From positions 1,488,001-1,552,000 of the forward strand of contig NZ_JBODJB010000001.1 of NCBI RefSeq assembly GCF_050611725.1: a stretch of DNA of 64,000 nucleotides, given 5' to 3'. This document shows, one piece after another, positions 1-8,543 of the stretch; the stretch's first letter is position 1; each line of letters starts with the position of its first letter. This stretch comes from Ferruginibacter sp050611725 (GTDB taxonomy: Bacteria > Bacteroidota > Bacteroidia > Chitinophagales > Chitinophagaceae). The notes beneath the pieces were generated by a model that made no database searches, was not told where the DNA came from, and saw nothing but the letters and a program-made list of their open reading frames with translations. The translations under genes and the position numbers were made by a program.

Positions 1-179
1 TGCGTTGTTTTATAACTCACCGCTTCGGCTTTCAATTTTCTCTTTTCTTCAAATCGCTTATTGATAGCTTCTGCTTTTTCTTTTTTTGCTTTCTTTTTTG
101 ATTGCCTGTATTCTTCCTTTATTACGCTATTCTTTTTGGCGTTAATAAATTTTTGAAAATTATTCGAGGACTGGCTCAT
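1..179 (-). CDS. 5' end of a CDS cut by the window edge
   Basis: An open frame runs leftward from an ATG at 177-179 off the window edge; 59 codons are visible. The visible part is very rich in Lys, Glu and Arg with no signal peptide and begins MSQSSNNFQKFINAKKNS. Basic, low-complexity N-terminal extensions of this kind precede the S4 and catalytic domains of some Bacteroidota rRNA pseudouridine synthases, but no catalytic domain is inside the window, so that identity is only a guess. It lies downstream of the secreted LTxxQ protein on the same strand, beyond that gene's terminator hairpin. Confidence 0.55.
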   Translation of the reverse strand, partial: MSQSSNNFQKFINAKKNSVIKEEYRQSKKKAKKEKAEAINKRFEEKRKLKAEAVSYKTT

Positions 180-232
180 AATTGTAGTAGTTTGCTGTTT
201 TTCCAACAGTAGTGAGTTGTAAAGGTAAATTA

Positions 233-262
233 AAAAAGTGAACCCGAGGGGATTCACTTTTT
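233..262 (-). terminator. Intrinsic terminator of the LTxxQ protein gene
   Basis: Read on the minus strand, the arms AAAAAGTGAA and TTCACTTTTT enclose a CCC/GGG step with one bulged base, and the hairpin is followed by a T-rich run. It sits 26 bp after the stop of the gene at 289-924 and before the partial gene at 1-179, so it should separate the two transcripts. Confidence 0.75.
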
Positions 263-288
263 ATCATCATATAACTCTAAATATAAAC

Positions 289-924
289 CTATGCTGCTTT
301 TTTATCGCTTTTTTTCTTTTTTGATGCTTCCATTTTTTTGATCTGATCGGCTGTAAGGTGTTTTTTAATGCTGTCTTTATTTTGTGCTTTCAACGCATCT
401 AATTGTTGCTTTCTTTCGCTACGTGTAAGATTGTCATTGTCTTTAATTGCTTGTTTTTTTGCATGAAAAGCGGCTTTATCTGCTTTGATCTTTGCAACTT
501 GATCATCAGTTAATGCCAGATCAGTTTTCATTTTTTCTAATTTTGCAGCTGCTTTTTTATCGTGTTCTGCTTTTTTATCCTTTTTCATCTGCTCCATCTT
601 GGCTTTTTGATCAGCAGTAAGCAAATTCATCATCTGTGCTTTTTCTTCTTTCTTAAGTGCTTCTTTTTTGTCTCTGTATTCTTTAACAGTCAGATTTTCA
701 TTTTTTGAAAGTTCCATTTTTTTAGCTTTCATCGCTTCTTTGTTGGCTTTCATCTGTTGTTTCTGGGCATCTGTAAGGTTCAGGTCTTTCATCATGCCTT
801 TATTATTATGCATGGCATGTTGTTTATGACCGCCTTTCATCTTTTTGTCACATCCTTGCTTCTGTGCGTTAGCAGCAACTACAAAAGTTACAACTGCTAA
901 TAAGCTTAAAAGTATTTTTTTCAT
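289..924 (-). CDS. Secreted Lys-rich protein with duplicated LTxxQ unit (Spy/CpxP-like)
   Basis: 211 aa. A signal peptide (MKKILLSLLAVVTFVVAANA, cleavage near residue 20) is followed by a short Cys/His/Met-rich stretch (CDKKMKGGHKQHAMH) and a helical, highly charged body. The body holds two similar units of about 70 residues. Each starts with an LTDxQ motif (LNLTDAQ near 48, LALTDDQ near 137), has an NLT turn in the middle and ends with LTADQ. LTxxQ motifs mark the Spy/CpxP family of periplasmic chaperones and metal-responsive proteins, which usually have two in a single domain; here the whole unit is doubled. Chaperone or metal function is inferred from the motif only. It is followed by its own terminator. 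Confidence 0.75.
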   Translation of the reverse strand: MKKILLSLLAVVTFVVAANAQKQGCDKKMKGGHKQHAMHNNKGMMKDLNLTDAQKQQMKANKEAMKAKKMELSKNENLTVKEYRDKKEALKKEEKAQMMNLLTADQKAKMEQMKKDKKAEHDKKAAAKLEKMKTDLALTDDQVAKIKADKAAFHAKKQAIKDNDNLTRSERKQQLDALKAQNKDSIKKHLTADQIKKMEASKKKKSDKKAA

Positions 925-1013
925 CGTATTTAAATTTTGTACGAAATAATAGACGGAGCATTAGTCCAAAGGTTTAACAGAGGACTTTAAAAAAATGTTA
1001 ATAGGATAGGAGA

Positions 1014-2063
1014 TTATTTTCCTTTGTTGGCAAGTTGTCCGCAGGCTGCATCAATATCTTTGCCACGGCTACGTCTTACTCTTACATTCACCCTGTTTTT
1101 AGCAAGGTGATCGGTAAAATGTTGTGTGGTATCTTCATCTGGTTTTACAAAAAGTTCGCCTTCAATAGAGTTGTATTCGATCACATTTACAAGATGTGTA
1201 GGTACCTTACGGTAGATCTTTATCAGGTCATCTGCATCTTCTATTGTATCATTTACACCCTTTAATAAAATGTATTCGAGGGTAATATCGTTCTTTGTTT
1301 TTTCGTAGAAATAATTCAATGCACTTACTAATTCCTCAATGTTGTTTGATTCATTGATGGGCATGATCTCATTTCTTTTTTTATCATTGGCGGCATGTAA
1401 CGAAAGCGCTAAATTAAATCGTACGCCATCATCACCCAATTGACGGATCATTTTTGCGACTCCTGCTGTAGAAACGGTAATTCTTTTCGGGCTCATACCA
1501 AATCCGTCAACTGCAGTAATTCTTTCAATTGCCTTTAGTACGTTTTTATAATTTAGTAACGGCTCCCCCATACCCATAAAAACAATATTGGATAGTTTTT
1601 TATCGAAACTTTTTTCCGATTGTTTATTGATAAGGGCTACTTGATTGTATATTTCATCAAAATCCAGATTACGTTTACGATCCATTTTGCCGGTGGCGCA
1701 AAATTTACAGGTGAGACTGCATCCGATCTGCGATGATATACAAGCCGTATTTCTTTTTTCAGTAGGAATTAAAACGCCTTCGATCATATGGCCATCAATA
1801 GTTTCAAATCTCGATTTGATCGTTCCATCACTGCTGAATTGGGTTGCATTTACTTTTAGAGGAGTTAAATGAAAATTTTCAGTCAATTTTTGACGCAACT
1901 CTTTTGATAAATTGGTCATTTCGTCAAAGCTCTGCACATTCATCTTCCATAGCCATTCATATACTTGAATGGCACGGAATTTTTTGTCTCCCATTTTTTC
2001 AAAATACTCTTTCAGTTCGGGAAGAGAAAAATTACGAATGTTCGGTTTTGTAGCTGTGATCAT
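1014..2063 (-). CDS. rlmN: 23S rRNA (A2503-C2)/tRNA (A37-C2) methyltransferase RlmN
   Basis: 349 aa, full length for the family. RlmN is a radical SAM enzyme that methylates C2 of A2503 in 23S rRNA and of A37 in some tRNAs. The [4Fe-4S]/SAM motif CxxxCxxC is at C115, C119 and C122 (GCSLTCKFCATGK). The C-terminal Cys that resolves the methyl-carrier intermediate is at C341 (AACGQL), and C108 precedes the cluster loop. The SAM-binding GEP motif (MGMGEPLLN) is also present. It is the last gene of a leftward group with hisS and the phosphatase but has its own TATCTTTG box immediately upstream, so it can be transcribed separately. Confidence 0.96.
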   Translation of the reverse strand: MITATKPNIRNFSLPELKEYFEKMGDKKFRAIQVYEWLWKMNVQSFDEMTNLSKELRQKLTENFHLTPLKVNATQFSSDGTIKSRFETIDGHMIEGVLIPTEKRNTACISSQIGCSLTCKFCATGKMDRKRNLDFDEIYNQVALINKQSEKSFDKKLSNIVFMGMGEPLLNYKNVLKAIERITAVDGFGMSPKRITVSTAGVAKMIRQLGDDGVRFNLALSLHAANDKKRNEIMPINESNNIEELVSALNYFYEKTKNDITLEYILLKGVNDTIEDADDLIKIYRKVPTHLVNVIEYNSIEGELFVKPDEDTTQHFTDHLAKNRVNVRVRRSRGKDIDAACGQLANKGK

Positions 2064-2070
2064 ATAGCTG

Positions 2071-2078
2071 CAAAGATA
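2071..2078 (-). promoter_or_regulatory. -7 box (TATCTTTG) of rlmN
   Basis: On the minus strand TATCTTTG matches the Bacteroidota -7 consensus TAnnTTTG and lies 7 nt before the rlmN ATG, so the transcript would start at or within a base or two of the start codon. No clear -33 TTG was found at the usual spacing, which lowers confidence. Confidence 0.45.
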
Positions 2079-2092
2079 CGAAGGGATTGGCT

Positions 2093-3463
2093 TTAGTTGC
2101 TATTTAAATAGTCATACAAATTGTCTAAAATGACCAATTCCTGTATGCCGGTGGAGAGATTTTTTACTTGGCAATAATTTTGTTCTATCTCTTTGCTGCC
2201 GATAATAATGGCGTATTGAATATTTTTTTTCTCTGCATAGCTGAATTGTTTAGTGATCTTGGCAGATTCATAAAATAATTCGCAAGCAACGCCTTTGTTT
2301 CTAATGTTTTGCATCACATTATAGGCAAAAATACTTTCGGTTTCACCCATATTAAAGAATATAGCTTTAACAGTATTTCCGATATTTTCAGGAAAGAGAT
2401 TTAGTTCTTCTAATACATCATAGATCCTATCTATACCAAAACTGATACCTACTCCCGGAACACTTTCCTTCACCCCAAAAAGGCTTGTGAGGTCATCATA
2501 TCTTCCTCCACCGCCAATACTGCCAATGCTTACTTCTGAGGGGGCTTTAACCTCAAAAATAATACCTGTATAATAATTTAATCCTCTGGCTAATGAAAAG
2601 TCTACTACAAGGTTTGCTGACGAAGCTTTTTTTATAACATTAGTTATTTCCTCTAGCCCCCTGTTGGCTTCGGCATTATCGGCAAACAAGGCAATGGCTT
2701 GTGCTATTTTTTCTTCATTTGTACCAGTAATATTCAAATATTGTTCAATGATATCAATTTGTTTTTCAGATAACCCTCTTTCAGATAATTCTATTTTTAC
2801 TTTTTGGATGCCTATTTTATCTAATTTATCAATGGCGGTTGTGATATCAATGAGGCCATGTGGCGAGCCGCAGATATGCGCCAGAGCGGTTAGCATTTTT
2901 CTGCTGTTTATTTTCAGACTATAATCATATAGGCCTAAAGTTGTAAAAGCTTCATGATAGATATTGGCCAGTTCAGCTTCAATGATCAAAGAGTGGCTGC
3001 CTACCACATCTGCATCGCATTGAGTAAATTCACGGTAACGGCCTTTTTGAGGCCTGTCTGCCCGCCAAACAGGTTGTATTTGATAGCGTTTATACGGAAA
3101 CGTTAGCTTTCCGATATTCATAGCCACATATCTTGCAAAAGGGATTGTAAGATCATATTTTAAAGCTCTTTCGGTTAACTCATTGGTTGTTTTTCCTTCC
3201 AGTAGCTTTTCAAATCCGAGTTTAGCTTTATCAATATTCTTCGGGTCGTTAAGGCCGTTGTTTAAAACTTTAAATATAAGTCTATCTCCCTCTTCGCCAT
3301 ATTTCCCCATTAAAGTATCAAGGTTTTCCATTGCTGGTGTTTCTAAAGGCTCAAAAGCATATTTTTCAAATACATTTTTTATAGTTGTAAGAATAAAATT
3401 ACGTTTACGAATGGTGTTCGCATTAAAATCTCTGGTGCCTTGTGGAATGCCTGGCTTATTCAT
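2093..3463 (-). CDS. hisS: Histidine--tRNA ligase
   Basis: 456 aa. Class II aminoacyl-tRNA synthetase that charges tRNA-His in the cytoplasm. Visible landmarks are the N-terminal PQGTRDF (7-13), motif 2 (PVWRADRPQKGRYREFTQCD, 131-150), the histidine-binding LARGLNYYTG (291-300), GGGGRYDDL (317-325) and motif 3 (VGISFGIDRIYDVL, 338-351), followed by an alpha/beta anticodon-binding domain from about residue 365. The start ATG lies 15 bp after the stop of the phosphatase gene, which suggests co-transcription with it; rlmN follows 29 bp downstream. Confidence 0.97.
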   Translation of the reverse strand: MNKPGIPQGTRDFNANTIRKRNFILTTIKNVFEKYAFEPLETPAMENLDTLMGKYGEEGDRLIFKVLNNGLNDPKNIDKAKLGFEKLLEGKTTNELTERALKYDLTIPFARYVAMNIGKLTFPYKRYQIQPVWRADRPQKGRYREFTQCDADVVGSHSLIIEAELANIYHEAFTTLGLYDYSLKINSRKMLTALAHICGSPHGLIDITTAIDKLDKIGIQKVKIELSERGLSEKQIDIIEQYLNITGTNEEKIAQAIALFADNAEANRGLEEITNVIKKASSANLVVDFSLARGLNYYTGIIFEVKAPSEVSIGSIGGGGRYDDLTSLFGVKESVPGVGISFGIDRIYDVLEELNLFPENIGNTVKAIFFNMGETESIFAYNVMQNIRNKGVACELFYESAKITKQFSYAEKKNIQYAIIIGSKEIEQNYCQVKNLSTGIQELVILDNLYDYLNSN

Positions 3464-3478
3464 TCTTTTTTGTAGGGT

Positions 3479-3946
3479 TTAAACAGGTTGTTTTTTGAAT
3501 TTATTTATGATCTGATCACAGGTTTTGTTGAGCAGATCGAACACTTTATGATATTCAGTTTCCGGCTTACTCCATGGGTCAGGAACTTCTTTGCGTTGAC
3601 CCGGAAATACTTCATCTAACAATAAAAGTGCTTTTTCGTCATCAAATTTTTCTTTTGCAATATATCTAATGTCTTCCAACACATCACTCGCCATTGCATA
3701 TATTTTATCAAATCTGTCAAAATCTTCCTTCACAAATGATCTTGATATTTGTTTGGTGATATTAATGCCATGTTGCATGGCTACTTTTTGTGATAGCGGA
3801 TGCGGATGTTCCCCGTTATGATAACCATTCGTTCCGGCACTGTCTATTATCCAGTCTAATCCTGCATCTGCAGCTTTTTTCTGTAATATTCCTTCGGCTA
3901 AAGGACTACGACAAATATTACCAAGACAAACCATTAAAATCTTCAT
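3479..3946 (-). CDS. Low-molecular-weight protein-tyrosine phosphatase
   Basis: 155 aa from the ATG chosen here. The N-terminus MKILMVCLGNICRSPLAEG carries the CX5R(S/T) P-loop (nucleophile C7, R13, S14), and the general-acid Asp is in VPDPW (D113). It would hydrolyse phosphotyrosine or related phosphoesters in the cytoplasm; some relatives act on polysaccharide export kinases or phosphoarginine, and none of that can be decided here. A TTG 30 bp upstream would add ten residues not seen in the family, and a TATCTTTG -7 box lies inside that extension, so the ATG is preferred. hisS follows after 15 bp. Confidence 0.93.
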   Translation of the reverse strand: MKILMVCLGNICRSPLAEGILQKKAADAGLDWIIDSAGTNGYHNGEHPHPLSQKVAMQHGINITKQISRSFVKEDFDRFDKIYAMASDVLEDIRYIAKEKFDDEKALLLLDEVFPGQRKEVPDPWSKPETEYHKVFDLLNKTCDQIINKFKKQPV

Positions 3947-3950
3947 GTTG

Positions 3951-3958
3951 CAAAGATA
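3951..3958 (-). promoter_or_regulatory. -7 box (TATCTTTG) of the phosphatase-hisS unit
   Basis: TATCTTTG on the minus strand ends 4 nt before the ATG at 3946, the same arrangement as for rlmN and mnmE. A TTTG lies upstream but only 15 bp away, short of the 19 bp seen at the best promoters in this window. Confidence 0.42.
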
Positions 3959-4075
3959 TGGTTCGTTCAATTTCAAATATTATTTAATAGTATATTATGG
4001 ATTTCCGTGAGCCCTGCATCTCATTACAAACGGCGCCGGTTTTGAATTTTATTCTTTAACTCAAAACCAACCACA

Positions 4076-4891
4076 ATGAAAAGTGAATTAATTCTGAAAA
4101 GTGATGTGCTTGACATCCTTTTTGAAGACAGAAACAAAACCTATGGAGCCTACATCTTGCGAAAATTTTATCCTAATCGAATTAAATATTCGTTGCTAAT
4201 AATGTTTAGTACTGCTATTGCTTTATCATTATTCGGGTTTATTTCAAATGAACGTGCAGCAAAAGCAACCTATGCTGACAAAATTACAACGAAACTCGGC
4301 AGTATTGCTGCAGATGCCGAGCCATTGCATAAAGAGCCTCCCAAAAAAGAGAAGAAGGCTTCTGTGGTAGTGAAACAGGAAAAATTTACTGATAAGTTCG
4401 AGATAGTAAAGGATAATAAGAAAACAGATAAACTCCCCGAGGATCTTGCCAATTCGAATATCGGCAACAAAAACATTGATGATAAATCAAACAAGGGAGG
4501 GTTGGTAGGGCAAAATATTGATTCTGTTGAAAACAGCAGTTCAAATAAAAAAATAGAAGAAAAGATCGATGTTAATATTCCAACAGAAAATCCTGATAAC
4601 CCGGCTATTTTTCCTGGAGGGATGAGCGCTTTGAGAGAGTTTCTAAGAAAAAATCTTGTGAATCCAAGTGAGATGGAAAGCGGAGAAGAAGTTCCTGTAA
4701 AAGTAAGATTTGTAGTAGGATTTGACGGAAAGTTAAAAGAACTTAGTATCATTGAAAGTGGGGGTAATTCATTCGATGATGAAGTACTACGGGTTGTGAA
4801 AAAAATGCCACAGTGGACTCCCGGAAACCTGAGGGGTACAAATGTTTCTACTTATGTTACCATTCCGGTAAAGTTTGTTGGTCCGGAGTAA
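4076..4891 (+). CDS. TonB-family energy transducer (first copy)
   Basis: 271 aa. The N-terminal cytoplasmic segment (SDVLDILFEDRNKTYGAYIL, 9-28) closely matches the second TonB at 27466. One membrane helix follows (about 37-56), then a Lys/Pro/Asn-rich periplasmic spacer and a C-terminal TonB domain (about 180-271) with FPGGMSALREFL, VKVRFVV and the closing VTIPVKF strand. TonB couples the inner-membrane ExbB/ExbD proton channel to outer-membrane transporters. No exbB/exbD is adjacent here; those genes are at 25.2-28.9 kb. It heads a rightward group with the small membrane protein, the PstS-like lipoprotein and the TPR protein. Confidence 0.88.
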   Translation: MKSELILKSDVLDILFEDRNKTYGAYILRKFYPNRIKYSLLIMFSTAIALSLFGFISNERAAKATYADKITTKLGSIAADAEPLHKEPPKKEKKASVVVKQEKFTDKFEIVKDNKKTDKLPEDLANSNIGNKNIDDKSNKGGLVGQNIDSVENSSSNKKIEEKIDVNIPTENPDNPAIFPGGMSALREFLRKNLVNPSEMESGEEVPVKVRFVVGFDGKLKELSIIESGGNSFDDEVLRVVKKMPQWTPGNLRGTNVSTYVTIPVKFVGPE

Positions 4892-4937
4892 GATATCCCT
4901 GATAATTGTAGTAATTTGCCAACTCAAAAAAAATAAT

Positions 4938-5195
4938 ATGGCCTTGGAAGAATTTGAAAAAGAAGAAATGAGTGAAAGGGAGAAAGGAATCATTCGTATG
5001 CGTACTATTACAAATTATAGTATGGGAATATTTATGATTGCTGTTGGATTCTTTTTTATGTTTCCAACAAAATATACTCAACAATATATTGATCGATACG
5101 ATCCTGATATCATTAAAGTATTTGCAGTGATTTGTTGGTTGTATGGATTGTTTAGAATTTACAGAGGATACAAGAAAAACTATTTTAGAAGTTGA
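4938..5195 (+). CDS. Small two-helix membrane protein, function unknown
   Basis: 85 aa from ATG 4938 (MALEEFEKEEMSEREKG), preferred over an upstream GTG/TTG-type extension because it starts after the tonB stop and has a charged cytoplasmic head. Two hydrophobic helices (about 28-45 and 59-75) are separated by a short polar loop (KYTQQYIDRYDPD), and the tail is basic. I do not recognise a named family. It is 46 bp downstream of tonB and overlaps the next gene by 4 bp, so it is very likely translated with the PstS-like lipoprotein and may act in the same envelope process. Confidence 0.7.
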   Translation: MALEEFEKEEMSEREKGIIRMRTITNYSMGIFMIAVGFFFMFPTKYTQQYIDRYDPDIIKVFAVICWLYGLFRIYRGYKKNYFRS

Positions 5196-6136
5196 ATCGA
5201 TTAATTAAATATTTTACCATCATATCATTTTTGGTGCTATTGGTATTTGTTGTATCCTGCAATGATAGTGATGCAAACAAGGTAACGGATTCCCCTACAT
5301 CAGGAACAATACACATTAGTGTGGATGAAAGTTTCCGACCTGTTATAGAAGAACAGATAAGTGCATATGAAGCTTCTTTTCCGGGTACCAAAATAATCGC
5401 TCACTACAAACCGGAAGCAGAATGCTTTAACGATTTGTACAATGATTCCTTAAACAGAATGGTAATTGTAACACGAGGGCTTACAAAAGAAGAATCCAAG
5501 GCTTTCGATGCAACATTAAATTACTCACCACTTACTGATAAAATTGCATCCGATGCTATAGCTGTAGTGGTAAATAAAAATAGCAATGATACCGTGTTTA
5601 CGCTTTCGGAACTTAGAAACCTGCTTTCTGGAGCAAAGGGAAAAGAAAAAAAAGTAGTTTTTGATGGGTTGAGTGCAACCAGTTCAGTTCGATTTGCAAT
5701 TGATAGCATATTGAAAGGAAAGCAATTTGACACTTCGGTTGTCAAGGCAGCAAAAAACAGTAAGGAGGTACTCGAGTATATAGCAACCGATGAACAGGCT
5801 ATTGGAGTAGTAGGTATAAGCTGGATTGGTAATCCTGAGGATACCGCACAGGTAAATATGCTTAAAAAGGTAAAAATAGCATATATACAATGTAGTGTCT
5901 GTGACGAGATGCCCTATGTTAAGCCTACACAAGCGAGTATAGAAAGCAGGCGTTATCCTTTGGTACGTGGTTTGTATTATATCGTAAAAGAAAATTACAG
6001 CGGACTGGGGTCAGGTTTTGCTGCTTTTTTGCATTATGAGCGAGGACAGTTGATTTTTAGAAGGGCATATCTGGCACCAGTTATGAAGTTTGGAATAAGA
6101 AGTGTAAAGATTAACGAAACATTAAACAACGATTAG
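5192..6136 (+). CDS. PstS-like periplasmic substrate-binding lipoprotein
   Basis: 314 aa, starting at TTG 5192, which overlaps the previous stop (TTGA). A lipoprotein signal ends in FVVSC with the acylated Cys at residue 23. The mature part resembles the phosphate-binding PstS/PBP-like family: an early strand after GTIHISVDESFRP, a central NSNDTVFTLSELRNLLSG segment and the C-terminal RRYPLVRGLYYIVKE strand typical of the family. No pstC, pstA, pstB or phoU is adjacent, so it is an orphan binding protein; its ligand cannot be assigned. Its place between tonB and a TPR protein suggests a role linked to TonB rather than an ABC transporter. Confidence 0.82.
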   Translation: MNRLIKYFTIISFLVLLVFVVSCNDSDANKVTDSPTSGTIHISVDESFRPVIEEQISAYEASFPGTKIIAHYKPEAECFNDLYNDSLNRMVIVTRGLTKEESKAFDATLNYSPLTDKIASDAIAVVVNKNSNDTVFTLSELRNLLSGAKGKEKKVVFDGLSATSSVRFAIDSILKGKQFDTSVVKAAKNSKEVLEYIATDEQAIGVVGISWIGNPEDTAQVNMLKKVKIAYIQCSVCDEMPYVKPTQASIESRRYPLVRGLYYIVKENYSGLGSGFAAFLHYERGQLIFRRAYLAPVMKFGIRSVKINETLNND

Positions 6137-6198
6137 ACTTTTTTCTCGTCTATATATAGGCAATATTAAATATCATTGCAAAGTTAAAAAAACAAAAA

Positions 6199-7923
6199 AT
6201 GAGTAAGATTAAATCGGGATTATGGATTGCAGCTTCACTGTTTATTTTAAGTACGGTAAAAGCACAAAGTTTGGAAGATGGTAAGAAAATGTTCTTTTAT
6301 GGAAAGTATAAAAGTGCAAAAACTATTTTTAATAAGATCAATAATGCGGATGCAACCTATTGGCTAGGGCAGATTGCTATTGCAAATGGTGATATTGCCG
6401 GAGCAAAAGCAATATATCAACAGGCACTTACAACTGCATCAAATAACCCCCTACTTATTGTTGGAATGGGGCATGTAGAACTGGCTGAAGGTAAAACGCA
6501 GGAAGCCCGTCAACGTTTTGAAACGGCCATCAGTTTAAGTAATGGTAAAAATGCTGCTGTACTCAATGCAATTGGTTTTGCGAATGTAGATATAAAAGAA
6601 GGTGATGCTGCTTATGCTATTGAAAAGTTGAAACAGGCAACAGCATTGAAAGGAATGAAGGATCCGGATGTATATATCAATTTAGGTGATGCTTACAGAC
6701 GAATATCTGAAGGGGGTAATGCACAGCTTTCTTATCAAGGAGCTTTGAATTTAAATAAGAATTATGCAATAGCTTCTTATAAAATTGGTAAAATATACCA
6801 AACGCAAGGAATTAATCAGGAAGATATTTATCTTCCTAAATATGAAGAATCTATTGCAATGGATCCGGCATTTCCGGTTGTATATTACAACCTTTATAGA
6901 TATTATTATGAAACCGATATCAATAAAGCGGAAACATACCTTGCCAAGTATCTTGAGGCCCAAGGGACTGATGAAGAAAATTCATGTTATTATACTGCGG
7001 CGATGAAATTAGCAGCCAAAAAATTTTCCGAAGCTATAACGGAATCCGATAAATGCATTGCGACCTCGGCAACGCCTTATCCATATATCTACCAGGTAAA
7101 GGCATTAGCATATTTTAACATGAATGATTCTGTAAACGCTAAAACTGCCTTTGAAATTTATTTCAGTAAACAAAACCCTGATAAAATCGTAGGGCAAGAT
7201 TATGATAAATATGCAAGAACGCTTTTGAAGCTTCCAGGTAACGACTCAGTAGCAGCTATCTATTTTGATAAGGCAGTTGCAGCAGATACAACCGAAGCCG
7301 GAAAAGTGGCGTTATTGAAAACAGCTGCTACCACTTATGAAGCGCAAAAAAAGTATAAAGATGCAGCTAAATGGTATAATAAGCTATTGGCAGTTAAAAA
7401 ATCTCCAAATAGAAATGATCTGTACAATGCAGCCGATAATTCTTTTAGATCGGGAGACTATGCCACTGCTGTAGCTGTATTTACTCAATATACTCAAAAA
7501 TATCCTGAAGAAACTTATGGCTTTTATACATTGGGTAAATATAGTCGTGCTCTTGATACCAGTATGGTACTTGGCCTGGCTTTTGCTCCTTTGGAAAAAA
7601 CAATTCAATTAGGTGAATTGGATACAGCAAAAAACAAGTCTTATCTTATTTATAGCTACAAGTATATGGTAGAATACTATGTAAATATTAAAAAGGATAA
7701 GGCCACAGCTATCGCATATTGCGATAAGATATTGCTGTTAGAACCTACCAATACCGAAGCAATTTCTAATAAGGCCGCAATTGGATCAATGAAAATGACA
7801 CCAACAACACCGGTACAAACAACACCTACGGCACCTAGGCCTGAAATAAAGCCTGAAACTCCAAAAGTGCCTATAACAAAGGCAGTACCTAAAAAAGCAG
7901 CTCCCAAGAAAAAAACTAAATAA
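6199..7923 (+). CDS. Secreted tetratricopeptide-repeat protein
   Basis: 574 aa. A signal peptide (MSKIKSGLWIAASLFILSTVKAQ, cleavage near 22) is followed by tandem TPR-like helical hairpins through to about residue 520, for example ATYWLGQIAIANGDIAGAKA, YINLGDAYRRISEGG and SYKIGKIYQTQG. The last 50 residues are rich in Thr, Pro and Lys, including repeated PKKAAPKK-type motifs, likely disordered. TPR proteins act as scaffolds; this one would be periplasmic. It is 62 bp after the PstS-like gene and is followed by a strong terminator, so it closes the tonB group. Confidence 0.82.
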   Translation: MSKIKSGLWIAASLFILSTVKAQSLEDGKKMFFYGKYKSAKTIFNKINNADATYWLGQIAIANGDIAGAKAIYQQALTTASNNPLLIVGMGHVELAEGKTQEARQRFETAISLSNGKNAAVLNAIGFANVDIKEGDAAYAIEKLKQATALKGMKDPDVYINLGDAYRRISEGGNAQLSYQGALNLNKNYAIASYKIGKIYQTQGINQEDIYLPKYEESIAMDPAFPVVYYNLYRYYYETDINKAETYLAKYLEAQGTDEENSCYYTAAMKLAAKKFSEAITESDKCIATSATPYPYIYQVKALAYFNMNDSVNAKTAFEIYFSKQNPDKIVGQDYDKYARTLLKLPGNDSVAAIYFDKAVAADTTEAGKVALLKTAATTYEAQKKYKDAAKWYNKLLAVKKSPNRNDLYNAADNSFRSGDYATAVAVFTQYTQKYPEETYGFYTLGKYSRALDTSMVLGLAFAPLEKTIQLGELDTAKNKSYLIYSYKYMVEYYVNIKKDKATAIAYCDKILLLEPTNTEAISNKAAIGSMKMTPTTPVQTTPTAPRPEIKPETPKVPITKAVPKKAAPKKKTK

Positions 7924-7931
7924 AATAATAC

Positions 7932-7966
7932 AATCCCTATCTTTTAAAAGATAGGGATTTTCTTTT
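7932..7966 (+). terminator. Intrinsic terminator after the TPR gene
   Basis: A near-perfect hairpin with arms AATCCCTATCTTTT and AAAAGATAGGGATT is followed by TTCTTTT. It lies 9 bp after the TPR stop codon and before the nuo promoter. Confidence 0.88.
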
Positions 7967-7976
7967 AGATTGTAAG

Positions 7977-8006
7977 TTGTTTTTTGATATACCTACCTTA
8001 TTTTTG
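7977..8006 (+). promoter_or_regulatory. Promoter of the nuo operon
   Basis: TTG at 7977-7979, a 19-bp gap, then TATTTTTG at 7999-8006 (consensus TAnnTTTG). Transcription would start near 8013, about ten bases before the nuoA ATG. The box lies inside the longer open frame of nuoA, which supports the downstream start. Confidence 0.68.
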
Positions 8007-8022
8007 CGTATTAATTACATAT

Positions 8023-8418
8023 ATGGATTTTTTCTTACTCCAATCATCTCCGGCCAACAGTGCAGCAAATTATTTGCCAATTGGTATTCAATTGTTTTTT
8101 GCGATTGGTTTTATTGCAACAATGATGGGACTTACCCATTTTTTTGGTCCAAAAAGAAATTCAGCAGAAAAGCTTCAAAATTTTGAAAGCGGTATAGAAG
8201 TTAAGGGTAATGCCCGTCAGCCGATGGCTATTAAATATTTTTTAGTAGCCATTTTATTTGTGTTGTTTGATGTGGAAGTTATTTTCTTTTACCCATATGC
8301 GGTAAACTTTAGAGAGTTAGGGTGGGAAGGTTTTTTAGCAGTTGTGATGTTTGTTTCTGCCTTTGTAGCAGGATTAATATATATCTTTAAGAAAGGTGCT
8401 TTAAACTGGGAAGATTAA
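8023..8418 (+). CDS. nuoA: NADH-quinone oxidoreductase subunit A
   Basis: 131 aa from ATG 8023. Membrane subunit of complex I with three transmembrane helices. The conserved first loop (SGIEVKGNARQPMAIKYF) and the acidic residues of helix 2 (LFVLFDVEVIFFYPYA) match the family. An in-frame TTG upstream (7984) would put the nuo promoter inside the gene, so it is rejected. First gene of the operon; a 125-bp palindromic spacer separates it from nuoB. Confidence 0.95.
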   Translation: MDFFLLQSSPANSAANYLPIGIQLFFAIGFIATMMGLTHFFGPKRNSAEKLQNFESGIEVKGNARQPMAIKYFLVAILFVLFDVEVIFFYPYAVNFRELGWEGFLAVVMFVSAFVAGLIYIFKKGALNWED

Positions 8419-8439
8419 AACTTGATTAGTTAATTAGCC

Positions 8440-8528
8440 GATATGCTAATGTGCTGATTAAAATAGAAGGAGGATTGAAATAGCACTAATGAATAAAAAA
8501 AATCAGCAGATTAGCACATTAGCAAATC
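8440..8528. repeat. Palindromic spacer nuoA-nuoB
   Basis: Arms at 8440-8455 and 8513-8528 are complementary at 15 of 16 positions (GATATGCTAATGTGCT against AGCACATTAGCAAATC). Further copies of the words GTGCTGATTAGC and AATCAGCA lie between and beyond them. The same words recur in the rpsN-rpsH spacer and behind the flavoprotein gene at 59.3 kb. Confidence 0.7.
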
Positions 8529-8543
8529 AGCACATTAAAAAAT

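Noticed and set aside
1035..1265. 76-codon open frame on the plus strand over rlmN
   Set aside because: Antisense to the conserved C-terminal part of rlmN, no independent evidence.
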